From Lingula anatina (Eukaryota; Brachiopoda; Lingulata; Lingulida; Lingulidae), in the NCBI RefSeq assembly GCF_001039355.2, contig NW_019775540.1, positions 29,271-93,270 of the forward strand: 64,000 bases of DNA, in the 5' to 3' direction. The stretch's first letter is position 1. Each line of letters opens with the position of its first letter. Made by a program: the position numbers and the translations under genes. The notes beneath the pieces were generated by a model. It worked only from the letters and a program-made list of their open reading frames with translations. It was not told the DNA's origin and ran no database searches. This document shows, piece by piece, positions 22,201 through 32,824 of the stretch.

Positions 22201-25200
22201 GGTCAATTGATTAATCCACTGATTGACACACACTGCTTAGAGTTACGATCTTATAATTGATTGAATATATGGATATATTAACGGTATTTTGTTTTTCTGT
22301 CCCAAGAGCCGTGTAATATATGAAATATATTGTATAAAGACAATACTAAAAACAGTTTACGGTTCATATATCACATAAAGTTATTTCATCTATGTTGGTG
22401 CCCTACCTATCTGACATACGTTGTCTTCATTCCTCCAACCATCCGCACAACCAGATGTACAAACAAGCGTTCGCCTGTCGCAAACTTCTGCTGTGTTCTT
22501 ACAGTTGCAGCCATATCTGCATTCTGGACCAAACTTCCAATTATTGCAGTCTAAAAAATATACATTGTTTTTACTTATACTTAGTATACTTCTAAATGTG
22601 TACTAATAATTGCATAAATGAGTAATAATCACATGGGCTCCCAATTAAATATTAAAGTAACTTGAGAGAAACGCAAGTATTTATCTTTCAACATAAAATA
22701 AAGATGAAAATCCAATCTGCGACAAAAATGTATAAAAATAAGAACCTTATTACTTTTACCGAAGAAACATAACAGTTAAATTACCTTATTTTGCATCAAT
22801 TAATAGAAGTTGCTAGAGTAATCTCTTACCTTGATGCTTGTACCCTTTAATCATCACCTCACAGAGGGTCAAAGGTACATACTGTACGTTGTTATTCAGA
22901 CTAACCCTCACAGTCTTACCAACCACAGGTGCATGATTACAGGGCAATTCAATAGTTCTACCACGAGGAACCTTCTCCACTCGACTGGTACAATGATAAA
23001 CTGTGCTGTTTGGTAATTTTGCTTCGATTTCAATATTCTCCAAACGATCACCACCTAGCAGATACCGTAAAAAATAATTGTCTTCTGCCATTCTGATAAA
23101 TTTATGCAAAAAGAAAATTGTTCTGTAAAACCTTATCTAAAGTATTTTCTGTGGCATCTTATCCCCACGTTTTATGGACATCATTCAAATTCAATATGTT
23201 AACAAAATACATTAAATACTTAAGGAATTACTTTGGCCTTCCCTGTTCACCAATGTCACGGAGTAGATGGAGTACGTGTCGCCAAGGTCAATTTCCCACC
23301 ATGGGTAGGGTTCATTCTGTGTATGTGAGCAACTGCCAGCATTGAAATCCGTGTTTGTATTACCATCTATAGCGTACTTGGCTGTCCAATTTACATCAAG
23401 GTGACGAATAAAACTTGACTGGCTAGCAGTCTTTCCAAAGGCAATATTATCTGAAATATCAACAGTTCAAAGTTGGTCTGTTAGACGTGTTGATTTCATT
23501 ACAACTTGATGTTATCCTACAACAAATTTACATAAATCTTTTTCTGACCATACATTCATATATTGTCCTTACAACCATTCATGACTGTTGGTACAAACCG
23601 CCGAAGTTAGTCAAAGGCAAATTTCTTGATTCCTTGATATTTGGTAAAAAGTAGTTATGATGATGTCACTTAGAGGTAATTAAGACACAGCCGAGTTGAT
23701 GATTATGTGACACTCTAAAGACTAATATATCTTACATGGATAAGTGTACCCGCGAACAATAACTTCGCACAGCTGCAAAGACTGAGATCCAGATTTTGAG
23801 AACTTAACAAAGCGACCTAAAGCTGGTGGATCTACCGTTTGTTCGAATAAACAGGTGTTTGGTAGTTGCATGTTCCCTTGGTGAGTTGTATCATTCCCAA
23901 TAAACATGCTGATAACTGCATTTGTTTGACCTTCAAAACAAGAAAAAGAAAGTGCACCCTTATTTTGAAATAACTATCCTTTGTTCTCGACACGACCTGC
24001 AATTAATCATGATATACAGATGATAATAATGTTATAATAACAAGTAGAACATAAGCGGATCCGGGCCCTGTGTTTTCCCTTTTCAGAACCAAGAGTCCTA
24101 GGCCCATTCGTACACAGAAGGGGAATGAAACCCACAGTGAGGTCCTCGGACGCATGTTAAATTACCATACAGCATATAACACAACGTACATGCATTGCAA
24201 AATATTCCAATTACATTTAATTACATGTTATATTTTATCATATTTTTCACAGCAGGGGAGAACACACAAAGACATTCATCATCCTCCGTTAATAATACAA
24301 TGGGTGTTGTTTGGAGATTGTTCAGTTTAAAAAAAAACTATTCCAAGTTGTTTAAAGGGATAATAACTCTTCGTTTCGACCAAAAATGAATTTTCCTGGA
24401 GTAAACAGCAATTTTCCCATACTTACCAATGGTTAATGAATCCATTTTTACATTCAAAGTAAGTCCCTGGTTTTTTTCTAAAAAATTTGGTTTTTTGTTA
24501 AAACCTCTTAAGAGATTTTAACAGAGTATACATGTAGCTATCAATGGAGGTCACGTGGTCTAAAAGACAAGCTCAGATATCAAAATAATAGCTATAACTG
24601 CCGTTTTTGTGGTAAAACAGAATATATTATATTTCTATGAGTTATTCACAATGTTTTTATTGTGAAATATATATCTCATACGAAGAGTTATTATCCCTTT
24701 AAGTGATAATATTCTGAGGACATAGATTGTACTTCAGTCCCACACAGCTAAATATTTTTTCAACCACATGTGCACCATATATAATGCTGGATACTTTTAT
24801 TAAGCTTTGGATATACTTATATCTTGAGCAATGAACATTTTTCGCAATAAGAGTTGACATTGTACAATGTGTTTACATTGCAAATCAAACAATGATCATG
24901 ACTGATGGCTAAACATAAATGTTCTCATACATACAGGTGTTTGGCCTGATAACCGCCACACTGCGAATGACATAGAGACCTCCCAGATCCACCTGCCACC
25001 ACGGGTTATTTTCTTGGTTTGTTCTTGCACAATAAGGGGCATCAGTGCTGTTGTTTCCGTCTACCGCTAATGTTGATAGGTAGTTATGACCTGCATTTGC
25101 GTGTGTACTTGACTGTACTGTAGACTTATCAAGGGCTAGATTTTGTTTTTCTGAAGAAACGCCATTCATCTTACACTTTAATTTTGCATTTCAAATGATT

Positions 25201-25603
25201 AAAAAAACTTCTCGGTTTAAAAAAATGCCGGTTGATCTAATAATTATGATAAAAGAAAATACAAAAGTACAAATGTAGGTTCACATCAAAATTTCATATT
25301 TGATTGGTATGATTGGCCTAACTGGCGTTTACCTGTGGAGAACAAGATTCATATGGTTAAATCTCAATATTTTACACTTTAAAATATCTTTTAGTCATTA
25401 ATAATTGAAATATGATAAACTGTTCTTTTTGCTGGGTCCCACCTACCGTCCGCACACCCTATCCCCCAGGGGTTGTCCACACAGTGACCAGGGCAGTTTG
25501 GGGACAGCGTCTTCTGACACGTTTGACCCTGTTTACAGAAACATCCAGTTGTTGTATCACATGCCCAGCCGAAGTATCCGTCACCGGCATTACAACATTG
25601 ACT
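10478..25603 (-). CDS. Receptor-type tyrosine phosphatase (R2B-like) with FTP, EGF and FN3 domains
   Basis: Minus-strand exons, 5' to 3': 25447-25603, 24935-25150, 23736-23930, 23238-23450, 22830-23054, 22407-22550, 21638-21775, 21178-21450, 20859-20941, 20343-20574, 19289-19503, 18903-18972, 18642-18748, 18380-18554, 18079-18135, 17796-17883, 17290-17378, 16476-16581. All these phases are compatible. Phosphatase pieces then run from 13599 to 10478. The product would be a type I membrane protein: Cys-rich and lectin-like ectodomain, FN3 repeats, one transmembrane helix, a short tail with NPYMEL, then tandem phosphatase domains whose D2 resembles the PTPRK/M/T class. Signal-peptide exon not found. 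The phosphatase half is damaged (see the separate entry), so the gene may yield only a receptor-like membrane protein or be dying. Confidence 0.8.
11117..11352. repeat. Imperfect long palindrome (MITE-like)
   Basis: Two arms of about 110 bp mirror each other (left with CAATCTATCTCCCTGGGGAG, GCTATCAAATTAACCGGTC; right the complement of matching bases around 11220-11345), meeting near 11220. No coding capacity. It occupies the intron where the D2 catalytic exon of the phosphatase would be expected. Confidence 0.7.
13213..13262. repeat. (ATTAT)n microsatellite
   Basis: About ten perfect pentanucleotide units in a phosphatase intron. Confidence 0.9.
13600..13717. mobile_element. Relic of inverted-repeat element (family of 39177-39727)
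   Basis: About 118 bp match the terminal inverted repeat of the element at 39177-39727 (CAGGCCTACCCAACTACC onwards) with several substitutions. Only one arm is present. It abuts the phosphatase exon ending YINANYID and replaces the expected upstream part of that exon. Confidence 0.75.
14868..15400. repeat. Nested palindromic repeat element
   Basis: An inner palindrome spans 14934-15400. It begins TGGGCCCAGTTTTATAAAGG and ends with the complement. A further copy of the arm precedes it from 14868 and another arm copy sits inside at about 15174-15203. The sequence is made of recurring CACTGGTTAG and CTGGCCAGTTAAC units. No protein frame. It looks like a non-autonomous inverted-repeat element. 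Confidence 0.8.
15542..15902. other. Assembly gap (361 N) flanked by poly-A
   Basis: Run of N, flanked by CAAAAAAAA on the left and about 28 A on the right. Missing juxtamembrane or D1 exons of the phosphatase gene could lie here. Confidence 0.95.
16476..17378 (-). other. Juxtamembrane exons of the receptor
   Basis: Exon 17290-17378 is basic (RRRGRGCEANRPSGSPER). Exon 16476-16581 encodes an acidic stretch with NPYMEL, a possible phosphotyrosine docking site. It must splice at GTAGGA because TAG follows in frame. Exons linking this to phosphatase domain 1 are not visible between 13.6 and 16.4 kb; a 361-N gap lies there. Confidence 0.6.
16764..17134. repeat. 371-bp exact copy of the palindromic repeat
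   Basis: Matches 15000-15370 base for base over 371 bp with no indel seen, in the same orientation, and ends at a single N (17135). Confidence 0.85.
17739..17789. repeat. (TA)n microsatellite
   Basis: Long perfect TA run directly beside the donor of the transmembrane exon. A second TA run lies at about 19217-19256 in another intron of the same gene. Confidence 0.9.
17796..17883 (-). other. Transmembrane helix exon
   Basis: Encodes PPIGGVVGGVVAAILVVAGV and then AIAVLVYIR, a Gly-rich hydrophobic helix ended by Arg, with the next exon starting RRRGRG as a stop-transfer signal. This sets the ectodomain to the amino side and the phosphatase region inside the cell. The donor abuts a (TA)n microsatellite. 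Confidence 0.85.
18380..21450 (-). other. FN3 repeat region of the receptor
   Basis: Exons 21178-21450, 20859-20941, 20343-20574, 19289-19503, 18903-18972, 18642-18748 and 18380-18554. FN3 signatures are clear: VTLTWDSWSP ... EYTVYNFTV; HSNYSITISAVN; VELYWEAP ... KTYRFRV; GPPTNF ... LELSWGEP; AGTRYTCSLKAGTSAGYG. About three to four FN3 domains, the middle one incomplete in what I can read. They form the rod between the lectin-like head and the membrane. Confidence 0.8.
21638..22550 (-). other. Two EGF-like modules of the receptor
   Basis: Exons 22407-22550 and 21638-21775, both phase 1-1 and so shuffle-competent. They show FGPECRYGCNC and FGPTCGYTCHC patterns followed by CADGW or CANYW, the short EGF/laminin-like repeats seen beside fucolectin domains in invertebrate receptors. 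Confidence 0.75.
22830..25150 (-). other. Two fucolectin (FTP/F5-8C-like) domains
   Basis: Each domain is split over two exons: 24935-25150 plus 23736-23930, and 23238-23450 plus 22830-23054. The N-terminal halves carry the family landmarks: N-[IL]-A-x-[GD]-K, QSS, a DGN with NTD or STD, then NPWWQVDLG or YPWWEIDLG. The C-terminal halves carry the LCEV[IM]-x-GY ending. These are jelly-roll folds of the eel-fucolectin/tachylectin-4 family, which bind fucose and calcium; binding by these copies is inferred. Confidence 0.85.
24356..24698. mobile_element. TTAA-flanked MITE, copy 1 (343 bp)
   Basis: Terminal inverted repeats beginning AGGGATAATAACTCTTCG, flanked on both sides by TTAA (24352-24355 and 24699-24702). 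The TTAA target duplication and lack of coding capacity fit a piggyBac-type non-autonomous element. It lies in a receptor intron. Two more copies occur in this window. Confidence 0.85.
25447..25603 (-). other. Cys-rich module exon of the receptor
   Basis: Phase-0 exon encoding about 52 residues with ten Cys, including the motifs GYFGWACD and NPWGIGCAD. It resembles the small Cys-rich or EGF-like modules at the start of secreted and receptor proteins. Acceptor TCATCAG; donor GTAGGT. It is the most 5' exon I can support. Confidence 0.7.
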
Positions 25604-26199
25604 CTGATGAACTAAAATTAAGTATTTAGCCATTATTTTACTTGCAAGTCCAGATGCGTCACACAAGCAGTTGTATTTTAATCTCAAATCCTGAGGAAAA
25701 CGAGATTCTGTGTCTTCTACTTAGCCCTCAATATGGCGATTTATAACAGTTATTTATTTTTCTACAGGTAAAAAGCACGACGCATGATAAGATAAGAGAT
25801 GCTTTTGTGCTGCGTTATTTTTTATGACATTCGCATTAAAATCGGCAACAAATTATGGAAATTTAGGTCCTATGCTTGGTGTCCCGAAAGACGGAGAGTG
25901 AGCAAGCAACATTGGATATTTCTATTCCATTCAAAAGTATATTCTAAGAACTCTGAGGAAACGTTAGGGTTATGTTAACAGAGCGTTATGAATTGCGTTT
26001 GGAAAATGTTTCCTAGGGAGAATGCAGACATGGTGACAGTCGCGAACCGCTATTTAGTACACGTAGTGCTTTGATTTGAACTGGCCAAAAAAATCGTTTT
26101 GAGATATAAATATTGATATTGATAGATATGCTCACTCGGCAGTTGGACACGGTCTAGTGCAGACGCAACAGTTTTAGCGGTACAGTCTCAAGAGTAAGC

Positions 26200-26206
26200 T
26201 TTTATA
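26200..26206 (-). promoter_or_regulatory. Possible TATA box upstream of the receptor gene
   Basis: CTATAAAAGC on the minus strand, about 600 bp before the first supported receptor exon. The connection is positional only, and no start-codon exon with a signal peptide was found downstream. Confidence 0.25.
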
Positions 26207-27373
26207 GGGCAGCAAATACATGACTGTAAGTACCACATTTTCTTCCATAATCACCGTCATTGAATACTAAATGCCCAGACGAATGAAAGAGTATTAAAGA
26301 CAAATATTTTTAACACGAGTCCTTGTACTACTATTTCTATTGTTATTTGTTCGTCACTCAAAAAGGTAGGATATATTGGCTTTAATTAATGCATTAGGAC
26401 TCCGACGGGATATTACCACTTCATAGGATAAGAATTACTACTTCATGATAGAAGGCGACTTCATTGGTTAAAAAATAAGGACCCTTAGGAGACTTCGTAG
26501 TATATTACCACTTCATGGTACATTGTATCCAAACATGTTTCAGTTCTGGTTGGATTTGGAAATTAGGCGTAAAGGTCGATATGATTTCGAGAGTGACGCG
26601 TGTATTTGCAGTGGGGTGTGGGGGGTGTAACTGTACTCGCTCACATGATAGTGCGAATTTATCTCGTTGGAGTTTAATGAAGCTGTTATTTTCAGATTTT
26701 CTCGTAGATATCCGTGAGATTAACTTCTATAAATAATGTACTTTATTTCATGACCTCCGGTCCAGTGACGGAAAGCATAAAGCTAGTTTTTTGTTTTACC
26801 CATTTAGTTTTGAGATTTTTCAGATTTCAGGACGATTAAAAACTGACAATATTTGGACGTTGAATCATGGCGGGTCTAAGGCACTAGATGTATAAGACAA
26901 ACGAAGTGTATAAATAAACACATCGCCTGCCTTTAAACTAGGGCATAAAACTGACCATGTGTGATTTGATTGACGGCGCAGGTTTATAGATGTGGCTAGT
27001 ACACAGTAGCAAGAATGTACGTCTTTCCACTGTAGGTAGAGAACTCTACTAGGCAGAGAGGTTAAAATTTTGCTCCGTTAATATCTTTAACAAACCGTCT
27101 ATTCCATTATTCGTGTTATAGAAGTATCTCTTTTGTAACAATGACATAAATGTTATTACTTGCACATACAAGCTGTCAAAATAGGCTTTTCTATTGATAT
27201 AAAACCTAATGTTTCGAAAATATTTCGGTCTTTCAAAAAAATAGACTTGCCTATATACTTAATGAAAACGCTAAAGGTCGGAAAGTCTGAAATCTGAATG
27301 ATTTGAAACGGTCAACTGTCCAGATAGATGTTTGGGAGAATGAAATGCTGGGGATTCATAAAACTGGTGTAGA

Positions 27374-27456
27374 GCCGCATTTTGCAACTGCAACGCATTT
27401 TGCAACCAAAGAAAATCGTGAAAACGAATTTTTCAACCGGAACGCATTTTGCAACC
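27374..27456. repeat. Short direct repeat, CGCATTTTGCAAC units
   Basis: The unit AACGCATTTTGCAACC and variants recur at least three times within 85 bp. Confidence 0.6.
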
Positions 27457-27634
27457 AGATTTTTTTCTTAGTCAATAAACAGTGTGAAGTTCTATAGAGG
27501 TAGAATTGGAATGGGGACGGGGTTGTCTCGGCTAGGTACGCTTACATTGGTCAAGCTTTCCCTGTGGTGGACAATTTATTATATACGTGCATAATTTATT
27601 TCACATTGTTACTTCCTAAACCATCATAGTAAGG

Positions 27635-28290
27635 AACTTGATACGTCGGGGATTAATGAACCTATCATTATAGGAATTTGCAAAGGCTCTTCAAAATTCA
27701 ATTGTGACTTGGGATGTGGTCGACCCTGGGGGTGGTCTATTCTAATTTTTACATCGTATTTTATGCTAGGAACATGAAACGTGGCTACATACCATTTTGA
27801 ATGTGGAAGGGCACTTCGGATTTTTTTTTTTTTTTGGGGGGGGGGTCCTGGGGGCGGTTGAGTCTAATTGATCGACATTGTAATTCCTGCTATCTACCCT
27901 TAGACCAAGCTGGGAACGTAAGGCTATGGGGATTGAAAAATCTGTCTTTGGGGATGTGTATGGGTCCTTCTGGGTTTTTGTGACATTGGGTGTGGCCGTC
28001 CGTGGGGAGGTTGATTTTAAATTTTACATCGTTATTCGTGCTTCTACCCTTACGCCATTACAGTTGGTAACATGAAACCTGCCGGGCTGATAAGCTTACC
28101 ATTGAGGATATGCATAGGTTTCCGGGAATGTTAGTATGATATTTGAGGTGTGGCTATCTATTTTTCACAACTTTTTTTCTGCCATCTATACCCTTAAATT
28201 TTAAGGAACATGAAACGGAGATTGATGAACCAGTCATTTTAATGAATGTGCATGGGTCCTTGAGAAATGTAGAGAACAGCAGAAGCACAT
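27635..28290 (+). repeat. Diverged tandem array, forward arm
   Basis: Units of about 135-150 bp marked by a recurring GGAACATGAAACG-like start (near 27635, 27769, 27912, 28066, 28202), then a GTGACTTGGG and a TTTTACATCG block. A poly-T/poly-G run interrupts unit 2. Confidence 0.65.
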
Positions 28291-28744
28291 ACAGAACTAA
28301 ATGGACTTCCAGCCATATGCATAAATATAGGTCAGGGAATCCAATTAAAAACTAATTCAAGGCCCCACACACTCGATCAGGAATCCTAGTGTTTAACTGC
28401 TGTTGTATCTTAACACAAAACAAAAATGTTTATTAACCAAGAGCAGTAATTAACATGTGTGTTTTATGTTAAAGAACAACGAGACTTGGACCCTAGGATT
28501 CATGAGAGTATGGGATCTTGAATGGGTTTTAATTAACTTGACTTATATTCAAGAATAGGACTGAATGTCTGTTATTAAGTACCGTCTGCTGCCTTCTCTT
28601 CATTTTCCCTTCCTTCCTAACTCAAAGACCGCCTTCAGATTCACACAGTACTAGCCGGGTCGGTCCAACTCTGCAAGGAATCTTTTAAGATTCTTAAAAG
28701 TGCAGCTTAAAAGTGCAATCTATGGAATCAGCTTCATTGCCGAA

Positions 28745-29165
28745 CAAACCACTAATCACTCCACCCCCTAGGGACGGCCACACCCCAAGTCACACTAAAA
28801 CCCAAGACTCATGTTCCTAATTCGAATGGTCTAGGGAGAGATGAAATAAATTACGGTATATGTGTACCATCCCCAGGGACAGCCACACCCCAGGTCACAA
28901 AAAAAAAAAAAACCGTGCCTATGCACACCCCGACATTTTAGTTTCCTTAACCTAAAGACCTGGGTATATAGCAGAAAATACAATTTAAAGATAATAATCA
29001 ACCACCCCTAGGTCACCAAAGTCACCAAAGATCCCAAGGACACGTGCCCATCCCTAATGGCAAGTTTAAATATCCCCAACGTCTCATGTTCCTCACTTTA
29101 ATGGATAGAGGATACCAGTAACAACGATATAAAAAATATATACCCCCCAAAGGACTGCAAAGTCA
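28745..29165 (-). repeat. Diverged tandem array, reverse arm
   Basis: About three units that are the complement of those at 27635-28290 (TCATGTTCCT near 28808 and 29088; GGACGGCCACACCCC and GGACAGCCACACCCC). Confidence 0.65.
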
Positions 29166-30282
29166 CACTACTAAAGATCTACTTGTTGTTGTTCCTATGT
29201 GTTTATTTATCCATCTTATAATCCAGTAACCTACGCGTAAAATTTGTTCCCATAGCCTGGTTTACCTGATCCATTAGTTTTATGTATAAAGCGGATCTGG
29301 CAAGGGAGGGCCCAGGGGGTCTTGACCCCCTTTTCTTCAACGCTGACCATAATCTTACATAATGTACTGATTTTTAGAAATACTGGATCCTCACCTTCAT
29401 CTGCCGATGTATTTTAAAATTACTCAAAACATGCATCCAATACCACTAAAGAAACCCTATTCAGTTATACAAGTAAATTAAAACGTACAGTTCACCTATT
29501 TTGGATAATATTTACAGTACAAAAAAATTATATTTCAAAAACGTTCTCTCTCATAACGTTGGGCCAACAACAGGTAGGCCTACTTTTTCACCATTATCCC
29601 ATGAAGTCGCAGCCAATATATTATGTGGAGATGAAGTCGCATTTTATCCTATGAAGTCGATTTGACAGTAAAATCAGAGCATTTATCCCATGAAGTGGTA
29701 ATATACCATAAAGTATCTTAACAGACGTTCTCGCCTGACTTTTGAACATAATATTGCTGGGTATCTTTTAGCTCTATGTTTTTACTAGCTGTGTTTGAAT
29801 ATTGTGTGCGCCCCTTGACAATTAATTTCGAACGTGTGTGTGTGTGTGTTTAAATGTAAGTATTATCACCAAGATTACTGATAAATTAATTAATTCGATG
29901 CTGCTTGTCACAGTACTGAGCTTTTGGTTTCAGTATGAGTGTGTTCCGTCAACGTGTATATCAATTCCATAGACAAATTCTATGATCAAATTTTATCAAC
30001 AGTACAAAAATCTGTCTTGACGACAATTGCGACAGTTTTAAAAATATTTTTAAAACTTTTTTGTATTTTCATGATCATGATGGTTGTTTTTTTCTCTTTT
30101 TATTTCTGTATTATTCTAGCATTATTCATATGTTGAAAGCCTTTCTGTTTAGTCTAAAGTTATGAACATTATTTTCTCATTTCAGACGCGAAGATATTCT
30201 GCACAAAATGCGCCTGCAAGCAAGCAACGAATTGGTGCCTTTGTTTCACACCCAGGAAACCCACGCTCATCCAAATTACGTA

Positions 30283-30777
30283 GCTTCAGGACCGTAGCCT
30301 CCGAGGGGGCAGCTGCCCCCCCCCCCCCCCCCCCTGGGATTTGAGGTGCAAAAAAATAATCAGAGGCAGAGGAACGCCTTAGCGGATTGGCTGTCTTGCA
30401 TTTCCACAGAGGAAGAGACGTCATTCCTGATCCTGAGACAATCTACGAAATGAAGTCCAATTTGTGTTGAAAAAATGACTGTACTTATGGCAAAATGAAC
30501 CCACAATTTCTGACTTCTGATTGAGCAATAAATAACAGTTAAAATGCACCAGAATGCAGTATTATACATACAGTTTTTACAAATTTTCCACACCTTGGGG
30601 GGGNNNNNNNNNNNNNNNNNNNNNNNNNNNNNNNNNNNNNNNNNNNNNNNNNNNNNNNNNNNNNGGGGGGGGGGGGGGGGGGGGGGGGACCACCCCCTCC
30701 CCCCTTGGAGGCTTCGCCCCCTCGTGTCCGCTTACTGCCCCCCCCCCTGCCATTTTGCTCAGGCTACGGCCCTGAGC
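30283..30777. repeat. G/C-rich palindromic repeat with assembly gap
   Basis: The left end reads TCAGGACCGTAGCCTCCGAG followed by a long C run. The right end is near-complementary (CTCAGGCTACGGCCCTGAG after a C run). Between them lies a 61-N gap (30604-30664) flanked by G runs of about 7 and 24. Homopolymers probably stopped assembly. No gene. Confidence 0.6.
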
Positions 30778-30974
30778 TTTGATATGAAACAGGAGGACTT
30801 TTGTTATTCGGTGTTTTTTTCTTTTTATCATGAAATTAATATGAAAAAGAGGGTAATAAATGAAAATATCTAAAAACAAGTGTCCAGCAATCCACATTTA
30901 TAGATTAAATTTATAAATGTGCATGAAATTATGTCCGTTTTTATTATTTGAGAGCCTTCATGATACACCTTCCA

Positions 30975-31260
30975 ATGGAATGAACTCGCCCCACCTGACA
31001 CCCCTACGAAGAAATCTGAATCTTTCTGAATCCCCTCGAACAGAATGTACTTACCACAACTGACACCCCGCGAATTGAATGGACACCCCTACACTGTAAT
31101 AGACACACCCCACCTGTTACCTCTCTAATGGAATTAACTCCCGCCACCCAACACCCCTCCAATTCAATGGACACGCCCCTCTGGAGACCCCTCCACCAAT
31201 GGAATGGACTCGCCCCACCTGACACCCCCTATCATGTAATGGGATTGTCCACCTAACACC
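30975..31260. repeat. Degenerate minisatellite
   Basis: Irregular units of roughly 36-45 bp built on CCACCTGACACCCCT and AATGGAATGGACTCGCCC. Confidence 0.65.
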
Positions 31261-31683
31261 CTCTCAGATAGAGGACATATTCCTCGCATGTCCTCTGATG
31301 TCCTTTTCACTTACATATCCCATTGGGACTTATTCATTCTGGTGTGAGCTGAACTTGTCAGCAAGTTTATAGAACGTATTTCTTAAAATGAACTTTGAAT
31401 AATTCACTAGGTCATCATAAGCACCAAACAACTATCAGGATTACATTAAGTAATATTTAAAAAAATATGCCTTTTTGATAAAATTCGTTTGTTTTGATAA
31501 CTTTTTTAAACCCTTCGCGGAAGTAAAACTCAATCAAAAGTTATATACGTTAATACAACGTGCTGGCAACGTTTCTCGGATCGATGATAATATACGGTGG
31601 CAGAAGAGAAGTAAGTATTGTTAACGTTTGCTGATGGCCTTACCAATATAACATTATGATGTGAGAACATTATCAAAAGCTAC

Positions 31684-32183
31684 ACACACTGGACAAAAGA
31701 AGTGTCACCCCTACTGAGCCAATACTCTGGGAGAGATAAATGACTGTGAAATGATATGCTCCTGGTATCATTTTATTAACATCAAATTTCACAAAAAATC
31801 ACAAAATGAGAACAAAATATACATTCTACCAAAATATGCAGTTTCAAGTCCAAAATTAGTACTTAGTGGCATAGCCACGTGACCTAATAATAGGTGCCTG
31901 TCTAAGAGGCAAGGATTCATATAATTGTCTGTTGCGTTCAGGGCTTATGCTGGCCCAAGCATGAAACACTGAATATAACAGAGTTTCTCTGCTGGTTAGA
32001 CGGGCATTTGTCAAAAGTTTTGACATATCATTCCACACATTTTCTATTATGTTTGCTTCCGGACTCTGGGCAGGCCACATCACCCTGCGAATGCCCTGTT
32101 GGTCAAACCAATCATCAACTGCTCTGGGCCTGTGACAAGGAGCATTGTCATCCTGGTAAACAAATGGGTAATTCGTGTCACCA
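31684..32183 (-). mobile_element. Truncated Tc1-like DNA transposon
   Basis: The 3' part of a Tc1/mariner element: an end sequence with ACACTGGACAAAAGAAGTG near 31685, a 3' untranslated stretch and the C-terminal transposase. It stops at the single N at 32184, past which nothing resembles Tc1. Confidence 0.75.
31856..32183 (-). pseudogene. Tc1-like transposase, C-terminal fragment
   Basis: About 108 residues. YQDDNAPCHRP holds the second catalytic Asp and WPAQSPEANIIENVW the Glu, with 34 residues between them (DD34E, Tc1 type). The N-terminal DNA-binding and first-Asp regions are missing, so it cannot act. Confidence 0.8.
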
Positions 32184-32824
32184 NGAAGTATCTTAACAAA
32201 CGTCGACAATTAAATTGAAAATGAAAAACTTCACCAGTGTTTAGGCCTACTTTGCTTGATGTACAGATGTTTCTGTATCTACCTGTAAGCTTAGCTAAGC
32301 GGTCCATGATAACTGCAACGCTGATGGTCCCTGATAAAATCAATGATGTGACAAATATTTCACCTGAACAGGCCTTGTATTGCTGTATTCCACCATGTAA
32401 TTAAGGCTTAAAAGACTTCACGTCTTTTACCTTTTAAATATTATTTACTTGTGTATCAAAATAAGTTTTTTCGATTACCTAGAAAATGTAAGCGAATATT
32501 AACATCTTCGACCTCTGATGAATATTTCAATGTTTGGGAAGCAAGCAATTTAAACATCTGCCTTGTGTGGTTTATCAATGTTATGCAATTGCCAACTAAA
32601 CGAACTATTTAGTGGTCGCTTTTATTTTCTCTGTCACTAAGTGAATAAAGTATTTGATTGTAGCCAACTATTAATACATTTCAGAAAAAACTAAATCAAA
32701 GAGATTCTTTTTAAGCACAAATTCAGCAAAAAACGCAAACAGTTCCACGTAAGGTCCATTGAATTTTTTACCCTCGAGACAGAGGTAAATTTATAGCAAT
32801 TTCAAATACATTGATTTATTTCAG

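Larger units (their letters stand above)
26405..29712. mobile_element. Candidate fold-back element, about 3.3 kb
   Basis: Both ends carry scattered copies of an ACTTCATGGGATA-type motif in opposite orientation (left around 26412-26515, right around 29600-29705), including TATTACCACTTCAT against its complement. Inside, two diverged tandem arrays face each other (27635-28290 and 28745-29165). No transposase frame is seen. A non-autonomous fold-back element is the simplest reading; exact ends and target duplication are not resolved. Confidence 0.45.

Noticed and set aside
25616-25690. Upstream extension of the Cys-rich exon (MRLKYNCLCDASG frame)
   Set aside because: Open, but it would need a 30-base intron or read-through of a good acceptor; no signal peptide character.
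26234-26266. Possible extra receptor exon (FNDGDYGRKC frame) with AG and GT borders
   Set aside because: Only 33 bp, weak context, and a TATA-like box lies downstream of it on the same strand, so the two readings conflict. Not enough to support.
30162-30897. Pro- and Gly-rich open frames around 30.2-30.9 kb
   Set aside because: Produced by homopolymer C/G runs and N; no splice context or domain.
31684-32343. Complete Tc1 transposase
   Set aside because: The sequence right of the N at 32184 has no Tc1 similarity; only the C-terminal part exists.
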